Assembly (NCBI GenBank): GCA_013368315.1 | Contig: JAACJM010000083.1 | Location: forward strand, 283,397 to 347,396 | Direction: 5' to 3' | From: Tetrapyrgos nigripes | Lineage: Eukaryota; Basidiomycota; Agaricomycetes; Agaricales; Campanellaceae | Length of the DNA stretch: 64,000 bases | Shown: positions 35,566-46,020 of the stretch, in pieces | How the letters are laid out: every line of letters begins with the position of its first letter | Position numbering within the stretch: the first letter of the stretch is position 1 | Made by a program: the position numbers and the translations under genes | The notes under the pieces: model-generated | Told to the model about the DNA's origin: nothing | The model's database searches: none | What the model saw: the letters and a program-made list of their open reading frames with translations, nothing else

Positions 35566-36553
35566 TCATTGTCGTTGAACGAGGATGAGCGGGGGCCAGC
35601 GTGAGGAAGACAAGGACGAGAATGACTGGGATCGTTGGAGAACAGGAGAACTTGGACGAGAAGGTCTGTCTTGCCAGGAAAACTGAGCGCGACACACTGG
35701 GCAAATGTTTCCGTCTAGATCCTTCAGGCATTTCTCCTATTATACCGAAACGTTTTCAGTTAAACATACCGAAAGAAGAATGAAGCCTCGACGTACATGA
35801 AGAACATGCTGACAGGGCAGCTGAAAGAGAATATACAGGTGAAGGTCTTCGTCATCTTCTTGGTCCTCTTCATTGAGCCTCGGCGGTTCAAAATCTTCGC
35901 AACAGATGTTGCAGCACGCATTGTAGTCTTCTATACAGATTGAGGGAACTTCAGAAGGTACGAACCTATATGAAACGAATTGAAGTTTGAACATGTCAGG
36001 TAGCAGTCCAAATCCAATCAGTAGTGCTTTACATGGCCAGCCAATCAGGTGGTGGAGAACTGTTGAATGAAATATCACTGGCAGGAGGTGGAGGGAGGTA
36101 GCGTACCACCAATGGCTGCGGTATTTCTGAAGAAAACATGATTTGAGAGAATATCAGCATCAAGAAAAATTGCATACGGTTTTTCTCTCCTTCAAGCTCC
36201 TTCACCATTCCCAGAATACCATTCATGGCAAACTCCAGAATCTCCATCCTCTCTCGGTACCACCGTTTCAACGGCCTCTTGAACCAAGAAGGCGTCCTCC
36301 CTATCCGCCCTGCCAATCTGTTCATTCGATAGTCCAAATTCCATGTCCTGAAGTCCTTAAGTTTTTCGAGTGCTGGGTCAATCTGCCTTTCCGGAAGCCC
36401 TCGCAATTCCTCCTCTAATCCTTGTAGTTGGATATCCATGCGTTGGTAGTTATGCAAGGTTTTCTGTCGCATCGCTACGACGCGTTCATTGTGTGGTAGC
36501 CCCTGACGCAGATCTTGGATTTGTCCCAATAACTTCGGAATGACTGGCTGCAT
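35566..36553 (-). CDS. RING-H2 finger protein 1 (putative E3 ubiquitin ligase)
   Basis: Exons are 36553-36178, 36126-36033, 35965-35797 and 35736-35566, giving 269 residues. The N-terminal half (MQPVIPKLLGQIQDL onward) is helical and rich in Arg, Lys, Glu and Leu. It is followed by a conserved linker (QPLVVRYLPPPP, PPPDWLAMFVPSE) and a RING-H2 finger: CNIC, then LPCQHVLH, EKC and CPVC, where C3H2C3 ligands are complete. RING-H2 proteins recruit E2 enzymes to ubiquitylate substrates; the substrate is unknown. The end is uncertain: a +1 frame past the TGA continues in acidic codons resembling the tail of copy 2, so the C-terminus may be frameshifted. The first intron (51 nt) is in phase and stop-free. 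Confidence 0.78.
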
Positions 36554-36864
36554 GGTCGTACTACACTGGGATTGATGGGAGGAGAGGTGATAATACCAGT
36601 CGGGGTCTGGCTTTTATGTGAAAGCACTGAAAATGCGGCGCCGGTGAATGCTGCGCAAACGTGTTGTAATAAGGTTTGAGTAACTGGTTGCATGGTCGTA
36701 TGTTGATAGTGATGGGTCATTCAGGGAAGATACTGCGTAGATCATCAGATTTCCGACGGTAATACACTCTTCCTCCTCCTCCTCCGACAATAAACAAAGC
36801 TGTGCAACTACACATACCGATGTTGCCGATGGTAAATCACCAGTCTGAGTCTAAGCCTAGCCAG

Positions 36865-37979
36865 TTATTCATCATCTTCGATAGGACTGGTGCTACTAGT
36901 ATGGTCTTCGTTAGTGCCCCGATCATCATTGTCGTCGGTGTTGGGTATGGATGAGGCTGAGGACGATATTACAGCAGCAATAGGCGACGTCGTACGAGAA
37001 GGAGGGATTGTTCTGCTCTGCCACAGGAACTGACAACGACACATTGGGCACACGGTTTCTTCCAGTGACCTGAGGCATTTGGCCTGTTATACCAAGATTG
37101 TCAGCCAACTGTGACCATAAACAAAAGAAGGGGAAGGACAAGAGAGAAGAAAGAACAAAAGGACAAGTCCAACGCTCACATGAAGTACATGCTGGCAGGG
37201 TAACTGCATGAGGATATCGGAACTCGATTCCTCCAACTGGCTCATTTGGTTCATTTCTTCCGAATCGACGCCTTCTTCAGATAGCCTCGGCGGTTCAAAA
37301 TCTTCCAGACAGATCTGGCAACACGCGTTGTGGTCCTCGATGCAAACTGAGGGCGTTTCGGATGGAACAAACCTGTAGAAAGGGAATTAAGCAGGTCAGA
37401 ACACTATATGTATTATTATCTGAACCACTACGGATGCTTACATCGCCAACCAGTCGGGTGATGGTGACCTGGTGAATGGTCCATCAGGAAGTGGAGGTAG
37501 ATAGCGTACCACCAAGGGCTTTGGTATTCCTGCACAAAGAAAAAAGGAGGAAACATAAACAGCGTCAATACAAATGCTGAAAAACCGAGGAACTCATATC
37601 ACTCACGATTCCTCTCCTTCACCAACTCTTCTGTCATTCCCTTCAACTCATCCATAACAAACTTCAAGTGATCCAACTTCACTCGATGCCACCACTTCAA
37701 CACTCCCTTCATCCGTGATGGACGCGTTCTCTCTATCCGTCTATTCAAGAGAAACATCGGATTCTGCAGCAAAATGACTTGAAAGATCTCAAGTAGTTCA
37801 AGTGCACGGTCGATCTGCCTTTCAGAAAGCTTTTGTAACTCCATGATCAGATCATTGAGTTCGTCATCCAAGTCTAGGCGGATGCCATGGAAGAGTGGTC
37901 TGGCTGCTACGAAACGGCGGGGTAGTCGGCGACGGAGATCATAGATTTGCTGCTGTAATTTTGGAACGACTGGCTGCAT
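36865..37979 (-). CDS. RING-H2 finger protein 2 (putative E3 ubiquitin ligase)
   Basis: Exons are 37979-37607, 37529-37442, 37372-37180 and 37083-36865, giving 290 residues. It shares the whole layout of copy 1: helical N-terminus (MQPVVPKLQQQIYDL), KPLVVRYLPP linker, SPDWLAMFVPSE, then a RING-H2 with ligands Cys172, Cys175, Cys213, His215, His218, Cys221, Cys230 and Cys233 (CQIC, PCQHVLH, AKC, CPMC). An acidic Ser/Asp-rich tail follows. An upstream in-frame ATG exists (38018), but MQPV is the start shared by all three paralogues. Tandem position and near-identity to copy 3 indicate recent duplication. Confidence 0.85.
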
Positions 37980-38691
37980 GGGGGATGATAAAGGAATGTT
38001 TGAAAAGATGGGAGTCATGTCTGCGTCTGACGGCTTTTACTATTAGCATTTATGGGAACTGTGTTCGCTCCGTATTGTATTATTGAGGGCAGTGACACTG
38101 ATACGATGAAGATTTCTATCAAACGATATCAGACTGTAGATCCTCGGACCCGGAATGGAAAATAAGAGCAGTGCAAACGCACATACCAATTGTATCTGAA
38201 ATAGTATTGCACACCGTCATGAACCATCCCAAACTATTCTTCAGAACGCTCAATTGTCTTGGCAGTGCAAAGAAGTAGATGTATAAAGGATGACGAACTC
38301 GACGAGTAGATGCGGCGGGACTTGTAGCGGGAAAACGCCGTTGACTTGACGAGACCGTTCCGTCATACCTGTGCACGAACCTGTAGACGATGAGCTTGAC
38401 CCAAGTTCCTCAAAAAATCGTGAAAAACATGGTATACTTATTTTGTTTACTCGAAAACTATTCAACTTTAGTATACTAACTTTAAGACATAAATTTTGAG
38501 ATTTTGAGGCCAATTCTACATGTCCCCACCTTACATTGGGCAGGGCCGCAAAATTTACGACCAGACAGCCCAGTCTCGTGTAACAGAGAGAAACAACGGT
38601 GCATGGTCACTTGCAATTTGCTGGGGACGAGCCTAGTAACCGGTAGACGCTACCTCTAGCTAGACTAGCCCGATGGCGTATAAACAAGGAT
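37980..38691. other. Spacer between RING genes 2 and 3
   Basis: Upstream region of RING 2. No supported gene in either strand. Confidence 0.5.
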
Positions 38692-39739
38692 TCAAACAAA
38701 AAAAAAAGAAGGAATGGTAATGTTGCTAGGGGCTTCGTTGGCGTCATTATTGTCATTAGAGGTCGTACGGGAAGAATTTATTCTGCTTTGCCACAAGAAC
38801 TGACAACGACACATTGGACACACGGTTTCTTCCAGTAACCTGAGGCATCTAGCCTGTAATACCACCAAGGTCGTCAGCGCATTGTCATCGGGAGAAAGAG
38901 AGAAACGAAAACGAAAAAAAGACGTCCATGACTTACATGAAGTACGTGCTGGCAGGGTAACTGCATGAGGATATCGGGACTAAACTCTTCAAACTGGCTC
39001 ATTTGGTTCAATTCTTCTGAATCTGCACCTTCTTCATAGAGACTTGGCGGTTCAAATTCTTCCAGACAGATCTGGCAACACGCGTGGTCGTCTCCTATAC
39101 AGATTGAGGGTGTTTCGGATGGAACAAACCTGTAGAAAATGAATAATCAGGTCAGAACGTCATGGTATTATTATCTGAACCGCTACGGATGCTTACATCG
39201 CCAACCAGTCGGGTGATGGTGTACTGTCGAATGGCATTTCAGGAGGTGGAGGTAGATAGCGTACCACCAAGGGCTTTGGTATTCCTGCACAAAGAAAAAA
39301 AGGAGGGAAAAAAAACAAACAGCATCAACATAAATGTTAGAAACACGAAGAACCCATATCACTCACGATTCCTCTCCTTCACCAACTCCTCCGTCATCCC
39401 CTTCAACTCATCCATAATAAACTTCAAATGATCCAACTTCACTCGATGCCACCACTTCAACACTCCCTTCATCCATGATGGACGTGTTCTCTCTATCCGT
39501 CTATTCAAAAGAAACATCGAATTCTGCAGCAAAATGACCTGAAACACCTCAAGTTGTTCAAGGGCGCGGTCGATCTGCCTTTCAGAAAGCTTTTGTAACT
39601 CCATGATCAGATCATTGAGTTCGTTATCCAAGTCTAGGCGGATGCCATGGAAGAGTGGTCTGGCTGCTACGAAACGGCGGGGTAGTCGGCAACGGAGATC
39701 ATAGATTTGTTGCTGTAATTTTGGAACGACTGGCTGCAT
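38692..39739 (-). CDS. RING-H2 finger protein 3 (putative E3 ubiquitin ligase)
   Basis: Exons are 39739-39367, 39284-39197, 39129-38937 and 38853-38692, giving 271 residues. Exons 1 to 3 have exactly the lengths of copy 2 (373, 88, 193 nt) and differ by few bases. The RING-H2 is complete (CQIC, LPCQHVLH, ARC, CPMCRCQF). The tail differs: after an Asn-rich acidic piece it runs into a poly-T tract (Phe codons) and stops at 38692, so the C-terminus has been replaced or truncated relative to copy 2. The same enzymatic role is inferred. Confidence 0.83.
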
Positions 39740-39958
39740 GGGGGGATGATGAAGGGAAGTTTGAGATGATGGGAGCCATGTATGCGTCTGACGGCTTTTG
39801 GCTTTTATGCGATTGTGCGTTAGTGAATGCTGTGGCGATACGTTGTATTGTTGAGAACACACCGTCATAGACTATCCTTCACAGCGCTCGATCGCCTAAC
39901 AACGCACCCCGGTATACAGAAGCAAAACAACGAGATGCATGTCAAAGTCCGTCAATGT

Positions 39959-40220
39959 TTATTTCCTAATATGTAACACCAACAAGTTATCAGCTGTAAT
40001 AATGGCCAAAAAATATACTATGCAACTCACATGAAGTACATGCTGGCAGCGCAGGTGAACCAGCGCATTCCAGGCAGCCATACTTTGACTGCCATGGAAT
40101 GCAAATGAGACCGACGGAAATCGAAAACAAAGCACTCGACGTCGATTGTGTACAGTTTGAAGTTTCTCCGAGTCCGTAGTACATAGGTCCAAAATATTCA
40201 GCTTTCTTGAGATGACATTG
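39959..40220 (-). pseudogene. Scar joining a RING exon piece to an F-box start
   Basis: Reading minus, 40216 gives MSSQES and a stop, then the IF(L)DLC part of an F-box family start. About 110 bp further on, LRCQHVLHV followed by a GTGAGT donor matches the end of RING exon 3. Fragments of both local families thus meet within 200 bp, a likely rearrangement junction. A non-functional relic. Confidence 0.5.
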
Positions 40221-40837
40221 GTGAAAGCTGGTCAGGACAAAGGCAAGACCTTGATAGCTGATGCTTAGACTGCAAATTTGGAATAGTACATGGAGGTCTG
40301 CGGAGCGACTCGGATTGCCAAAACCTTGCCAACTTCAAGTCCCAACTAGTCGACCGTGCCTCTTTTTCAAATGGTTGGACAAATGATTGGGATGCCATAA
40401 GTCGTTCCATTTCGCGACTGAGTGTTCGTTTTGGGTATGAGGACGATGGAAGAAAGAGACAGAGAATTCTGGCCCACGCCCCACACTGCTTCCAGAATGC
40501 GGCTCCACCGCAAGCGTACGTAAATACATTTCCGGAGTTGGTGAAATTCCAGTATCACACAACTGCAGGTTGTAAGTGGATAGCCATTGTGTCGTGCAAC
40601 CGAGTTTCAAGACTCACGCTCTTCCAAAAAAAAAATTATAATTCAGCGACTCGGGTTTTTCGACCGAACTGTCCACAATTGCAATGCTAAGCAGATAAGA
40701 GTAGAGTAGATATCAAGTAGAAGCAAGTATGTTCATAGAAACTACATATCGAAACTTGATCGAAACGCAACAGCAAGCGTAGTATATCCTATCGTCCAGC
40801 TTTCCTGACAAACCAGCCCTGTTTTCCTTTCGAACTT
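40221..40837. other. Intergenic
   Basis: No recognisable gene. It includes an A-rich run near 40630. Confidence 0.4.
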
Positions 40838-42270
40838 TTACAACACCAACACACGTAGCCCTGCCGCTCTCAGCCCTCTCAAAGACTGTACCCCTAGGTC
40901 AAACTCCAGCTGTCTGTCATCTTCAAATCCGCGAGGACGGACAGTAACCAATGCCAAACTGTCAACACCCAACTCAGCTGCCTGCGCAACGTCAGGGATC
41001 CAACGCGTGTGGATCATGCGAAGGAATTGTGGTATAGGGAATGGACGTTCATTGTAACGCAGGTCGAGCTCTTTGCTCTTTGAGGCGGGAAAGGAGAGTA
41101 CTAGATGAAGGTTTTCTGTAGTTGACAGTGAGGAAATCGGAGAAAAAACCGGTGAAGGGAGACCTGAATGATTCCTGATCAGATCCTTCGTCAACCTCCA
41201 GATGGCGTTCACTGATATGTAAAGCGGTGAGGCAGGGTAAAACCTGCAGAAGGGCAATCACCTCCATATCTTGGAGCGGTAGATTTTCCAATGAAAGGGA
41301 GGTTAGGTGACACTGGGAACGGGTCAGGAAGGACGCGAAACTCCCATGTTCAGACATAAGAGAGAAGCCCACCATTCCTTCTCCATCGTCCTTGACGCCA
41401 GATATTGTGAGATTAGAGAGGGAGGGTAACGTGAGGAATTTAAAGAATCCTGAAAGCTCCGGATCGTCACTGTCGAGAGTAATGGACAAATGTTGAAGGT
41501 TATCATGACGGCGCACATCCTGAGGATAGTCTTCTGGACTATCTCGGTACTAGTCTTCATTTGCACAGCGTACAAGGTTTAAATGCTGAACCTGGCACGC
41601 TACGTCTAGGTATTGTAGAGCTGTGTCTGTAGAACACCACTGAATAGTCAGTCGAGTCAACTGATTCCAGGGAAGGCAAGCACTTTGTTTGGGGGCGGTA
41701 GCCAAATGTAAACCAGTGTCAGATCTGACATTCAGGACATTCAAGACAGGAACACCTGAAAGATATCCAGGCTCTCCTGGGGGAGGTCCCCAAAGTTAGA
41801 CAATAAGTGTAGATCGAGGTGTCTGAGAAGAGGCAGATTACCCTTCACAGACAAAAACTCGTGGTCCTTCAGTAACACCAAATCAGTATCACGGAAACCG
41901 AGCGATTCCCACCGGTAAGAATGAGCGCAGAGGGCCTTGAGAACGTAGAGCTCCGGCGTCCTTCGGCAGAACTATACTGATGTTGAGAGGAGAACTGCGT
42001 GAAAGCTCGAGATGCAGATCTAGCAGGGCTTTCACTCTCGACAGCCGATCGCAATCCCGCAAAAGATTGATGTGTAGGGTTGCCCGGAGAGAAGATGTCG
42101 TACGGGCTAGCTCACGTTAGCCTGCGCAAACCTGGGACAGGCGGACAACTGGGTGGCAGTGCGCCTTGGAATTCATCTCGCTTCGGCCACATGTACACAG
42201 GGAGAAAATCCGTGCCAAGATCTCCCGTGGTAGGCAACGAATGGGAGCCAATAGGGATCCCCTAGGTTCG
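40838..42270 (-). pseudogene. F-box/LRR gene E, 5'-truncated and shifted
   Basis: The copy lacks the usual coiled-coil N-terminus and begins at the F-box (SLLAPIRCLPREILARIFSL, about 42260). It then has several stops and frame changes across VRLSQVCAG, LDLHLELSRSSPL and the first LRR part. The C-terminal half is better kept: 41516-41049 (LTLPSLSNLTISG, LTSLSLENLPLQDMEV). A perfect 7-bp duplication at 41069-41082 then shifts the frame into LDLRYNERPF and SRWIPDV-like codons, ending LRVLVL at 40838. Confidence 0.82.
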
Positions 42271-43364
42271 GAACAAGCCCCGCGAAGTTCCGCTTCGCTC
42301 TGAAGGCACGTCAATAACGATAAACACTAAAGTGCCGCAAACAAATCCAGCCAATCAGAGAAGGGGCTTGGAACGAACCTATGACTCATACCACCAATAC
42401 TCGAAGGAAACACGGACTTGAGGCAATGCTAGGACTCGCGGCTAGTTGACGACATTGAAATTCTGACGGAGGAGACCTAAAATCACTGGAAAGCCTTCCT
42501 GTGAACCCTGGACCGACGCAAATTTTAGAACTGTTCAAGACTGCCTCAAGCCTCAAGATATCATGAACTAAACGGTACGTTTCCTCGCTGGAGCTTGTGT
42601 ATCCGGACTGAAACAATGTTTCCTCTACTTAGACCTATATCTTGCCATGCCTCTGAATCCTACATCGGAAGTGCGGAGGCGCCAAATCGTTGCGAATTTA
42701 TGATGTAACATGTTGAGGCAAAGCGTACTATGCCAGTGTATCGGGACGAGAAATATGTTCCAGGTACTCAAGATTGTGGAGCTCGTATCATTGAATGCAG
42801 CATGTCATTAGACATTTTTACCATTCTCGTCCGTGTAATTGCTGATCCCGAGGTATAGGACGATGACTCAAGCATCAAAGTGGACATGTACTCCAACGAG
42901 AACAACATTTCCGTTTTTGACAATGGCCGTTGCGTTCCTATCGTGATACATCATAACTTAGTACATTCCGCAGCTCGTCTTTGGTCACATTCCTCGAAAC
43001 TCGAGCACATTCTGTGATACTTAGTGCGATCATCCTGTCGCTTCTTTTCCACCACTTCGTCTAGTCTGGAAAGCCCAAATCTCCCAGATCTGACACGAAG
43101 ATGGTCATGAGTGCGGTGGATATGAAGACGGTCGAAGAATAGAGCAATTCACGGATACTGTTCCATTTGATTAATGCGGAAAATTATGGTAGGCAATGTA
43201 TCCCGAGGCAAGCATATGCGTCACTGACATTGGCTGATTGTAGGAAACTTCTTCTTCCTGTTCTCACCGATGTCGAATACGCTTTGATTTGAAGGTGGCT
43301 CGGTACGGTAGCACTGGCACCCGCCAGAGATCTGTCGAGATCTTCTGCACACCCTTGTGCCTTA
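42271..43364. other. Intergenic; left part of duplicated block
   Basis: No supported gene. From about 42985 the sequence matches 46425 onward, for example GAGTGCGGTGGATATGAAGA and AGCCCAAATCTCCCAGATC. This is the 5' flank of the first polytopic membrane-protein gene. Confidence 0.6.
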
Positions 43365-43515
43365 CACTGGAGGTGGGTCCATGGGAAGCCACCCTTTGGC
43401 TGCCGTACGGGAAGCCTCATGGGAAGCCTCACTCATTCAATTCAGTTCAATCCAGTTGTGCAGGCTTCCTGTGCGGCAGCAAAGGGTGTGGCTTCCAATG
43501 AGCCCGCCTCCAGTG
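43365..43515. mobile_element. 151-bp MITE with 53/54-bp terminal inverted repeats
   Basis: The left arm 43365-43417 and right arm 43462-43515 are inverted copies, both starting CACTGGAGG from the outside and ending AGGAAGCCT/GGGAAGCCT, with about seven mismatches and small gaps. A 44-bp centre separates them. Direct TTA trinucleotides flank it (43362-43364 and 43516-43518). The duplicated block at 47257 shows the same flanks joined at a single TCA (TTGTGCC-TCA-GAGCTGTAGG), i.e. an empty site. A 3-bp duplication with CACTG ends fits CACTA-type or PIF/Harbinger-derived MITEs. It has no coding capacity. Confidence 0.9.
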
Positions 43516-43736
43516 TTAGAGCTGTAGGGATTTTGATCTTGTTCCTCATGCGTATACAATGTTACACATAACATGATGGGGTCTTTATCTTGATTGCAGG
43601 CTTGATTGCAGGCACGATTGAGATAACGGGGACGGACTCCCACTGGTCTTCAACAGCATTTCTACGCCACCAACCACTGCCCGACTTTGGACTGGGTTAA
43701 TAAGTTGTGCATCATTCTGACTTGACATTTAGGACG

Positions 43737-45613
43737 ATGCGTAAGTTTTCCCCTCCCTACCTTTCATCTGCCAAGCTATAGCTGAGCTTTTTCTATTGTT
43801 TTTTTACAGATTTACACTGCAACTGGACTATTATTGCGACTCTTCTCTCCTTCTCCTTCATTGCTTCTCCTCCCGTTTCAGCATCAGCGAACTTTACTCA
43901 GTGTCTCCAAGCTGTCAAAAACGGGGAATTTGGTTTGGATGGCGGTAGAGACAACAAGGGTAATTCGGTCAACGTCTCGGAAGCCACTGCAATAAGCTAC
44001 GATCTATGTATCGCTGCTTGTGGTTCTGGCCCATCACCCTTCGTCTGGTCGGCCTTTTCCCAACAATTCACTTCTTGGTTACTCCCATGGCTAGCCTTGA
44101 TCTCTCAACTACCTTTTGGCGCCAACGACAAACTAGACAACTTCATATCTGTGCTCCTCGCTGTCGGTTCCCCGGTCCTAGCCGCGTACTCTGTCATGCT
44201 CACTGTACTCAACTCACGTTGGGTCGCTCACATGTTCCATAAAATCTCTTACCCCAATGTACGATCTGCTGTACGAATCCTCAGCAGTCTACAACAAGCC
44301 CCAGTCAGAGTCAGTCGAGATCCTCACCTTCTACCTTCTTTGGTAGTACTTCCACACAACGACGAATGGTGGGACGAATTGATAGAGTATCTGGGCTTTA
44401 CGTATTCCTGGTCGGTGTCGGCCGCAAGCTCCCTGATATGGGTCTTGCTCGCATATATATTTACGATCATTGAATCGTTCACCGTCACCATCGCTGGCAT
44501 CGCGCAGCTCTTTCAGATCAATGGGCAAGGTGTTGGGTCTGTCTGGCTCTGGCTTTTACCGGTCGTCCTCTCCTGGCTCCAAATCTCCCCCAAATGCGAC
44601 TCTTTACACATCGAGCAAGCAGTCAGACGTGCGAATGAACTCGCCCACGTCGCTACTGCTAATCCTCATGAACCTGTCCGTGCCTCCACTATCGATACCC
44701 GCAGGGCAATATATCTGCGGCATGGACAGGGGTCACTACACACCGACGAAAGATGCACGTCCCCAATATTCAATTACGCTCGCATCTTCTCATGGACAAT
44801 CACGGTAGAGGAAGTAGCGTATTGCTTTCGTCAGGCTAGCAAGCGAGCGGGACGATTTGAGCCTGTTGGTCAGCAGAAATGGGTCAGAGGGGACAGAAAC
44901 ATCAGGGTTCAGATGGAAAATCGTGTTGGCACTGCTCTGGAGGTTCAAGAGTATTGCGGATATTATCCTGACCTGACTATGCCTCCCCGATGGGGTGCTG
45001 GCGTCTGGTCGAGGATACTCGTCGCTTCCTTGTTGGCGCTATTTTTACAATGGGGTACGACGGGCGCAGCGTTGCTTATTGCGTGGTGGACACCTACTCG
45101 TGGTATGTTCCCTTCCTGTATATATGGAAAGAGTTTTTGATTGTTCTCTTTTTTTCAGGTCTAGGATGTCGATCCGCCTCATATTTGGGTTATGCCTGCC
45201 TATCGACTTTGGTTTGGGCAATACTACTCCTTTCCACTATCCTTTCCCATTACTCCACTTTCAGCAGGATCGACCCAATGAATGGACAACCTATCTATAA
45301 TACACGCTCATGGTTAGCAGCTGGCCTTTCAGTCGCCCTTCGTCGACTCGCCAAGGTACTCGCGACCATAAATGCCATCGGTATCGTCGTCATGAACATT
45401 TTTCAGTTCAGTGGCCTCCTTGACCGGTGCTATTGCGATAGCAGCGTTATAGGCCTCGGGAAAAGCGCTTATAGCGTGATTAACTTGGTGGATGACGATG
45501 TTTCGTCTTTGAGGGCGGCTTGGATTGGTGGTGTGATATTGGCACTTGGGAGTGCTACGCTATTTGTTGGGGTCCTCAACCTTCTGATTAATCCGCCACT
45601 TCCTGAAGCATGA
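43737..45613 (+). CDS. Polytopic membrane protein T1
   Basis: Exons are 43737-43740 (only ATGC), 43810-45102 and 45159-45613, giving 583 residues. A signal peptide (to about SASA) precedes a short Cys-containing lumenal part (NFTQCLQAVKNGEFG, DLCIAACGSGPSP). About eight hydrophobic helices follow: around SWLLPWLALIS, FISVLLAVGSPVLAAYSVML, SSLIWVLLAYIFTII, VWLWLLPVVLSWL, ILVASLLALFLQWG, YLGYACLSTLVWAILLL, INAIGIVVMNIFQF and IGGVILALGSATLFVGVL. A large loop between helices 4 and 5 carries conserved Trp/Arg motifs (FEPVGQQKWVRGDRN). The family is widespread in fungi but uncharacterised. The 4-nt first exon is supported by the matching 7-nt exon in T2. Confidence 0.82.
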
Positions 45614-45879
45614 TGGTTGCGAGAGGAGCCTGCGACGCAAGCTATTCGAGTTCCTGTGAGGCCCCTTCCGTTCGTATTTGGGTTTGCTTGGCTACGCACA
45701 AAATGGTGGGGATTTTGCTGGGATTTTGCCCGCACGGCGAGCAGCACATTCAGTTCTTCAATCTGCCTAAAACCCTCCAAAAGTGTATATTTCTTTATAT
45801 ACTACAGTCCTGTAGTCTTTCTCCGCGAAGAAAACGACAGAGTTTGGAGTTTGAAAATCTCGATGCCTGAAGACGTCAG

Positions 45880-46020
45880 TCCACTTTACTTCTTGACCTG
45901 CAACCACGTAGTACTTCGTCTAGGTTTTCAGTTAATCATTGTTGGCGATTTTGCTCAGCTTCCACCTGTTAAGGAGTGGTCACTTTTTCCCTCTCCACAA
46001 CCAGAAGATACACCCCTAGG
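45880..46020 (+). pseudogene. PIF1/Helitron-type helicase fragment
   Basis: One open stretch contains FQLIIVGDFAQLPPVKE, the very characteristic motif of PIF1-like helicases (usual form QLxxxGDFxQLPPV), which also form the helicase part of Helitrons. Nothing else of the enzyme is recognisable nearby, so this is a short relic directly downstream of T1. It might be the trace of a Helitron that captured or moved neighbouring DNA (inference). Confidence 0.65.

Larger units (their letters stand above)
42985..45613. repeat. Tandem segmental duplication, copy 1
   Basis: The block holding the first polytopic membrane gene and about 0.7 kb upstream pairs with 46425-49277. Identity is very high across the gene and patchy upstream (43160-43520 has no clear counterpart apart from short stretches). 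Confidence 0.85.

Noticed and set aside
42386..42616. Possible F-box N-terminal fragment (ILGLLRQNF on the minus strand)
   Set aside because: The match is only nine residues and is not followed by the rest of the family start; it could be chance.
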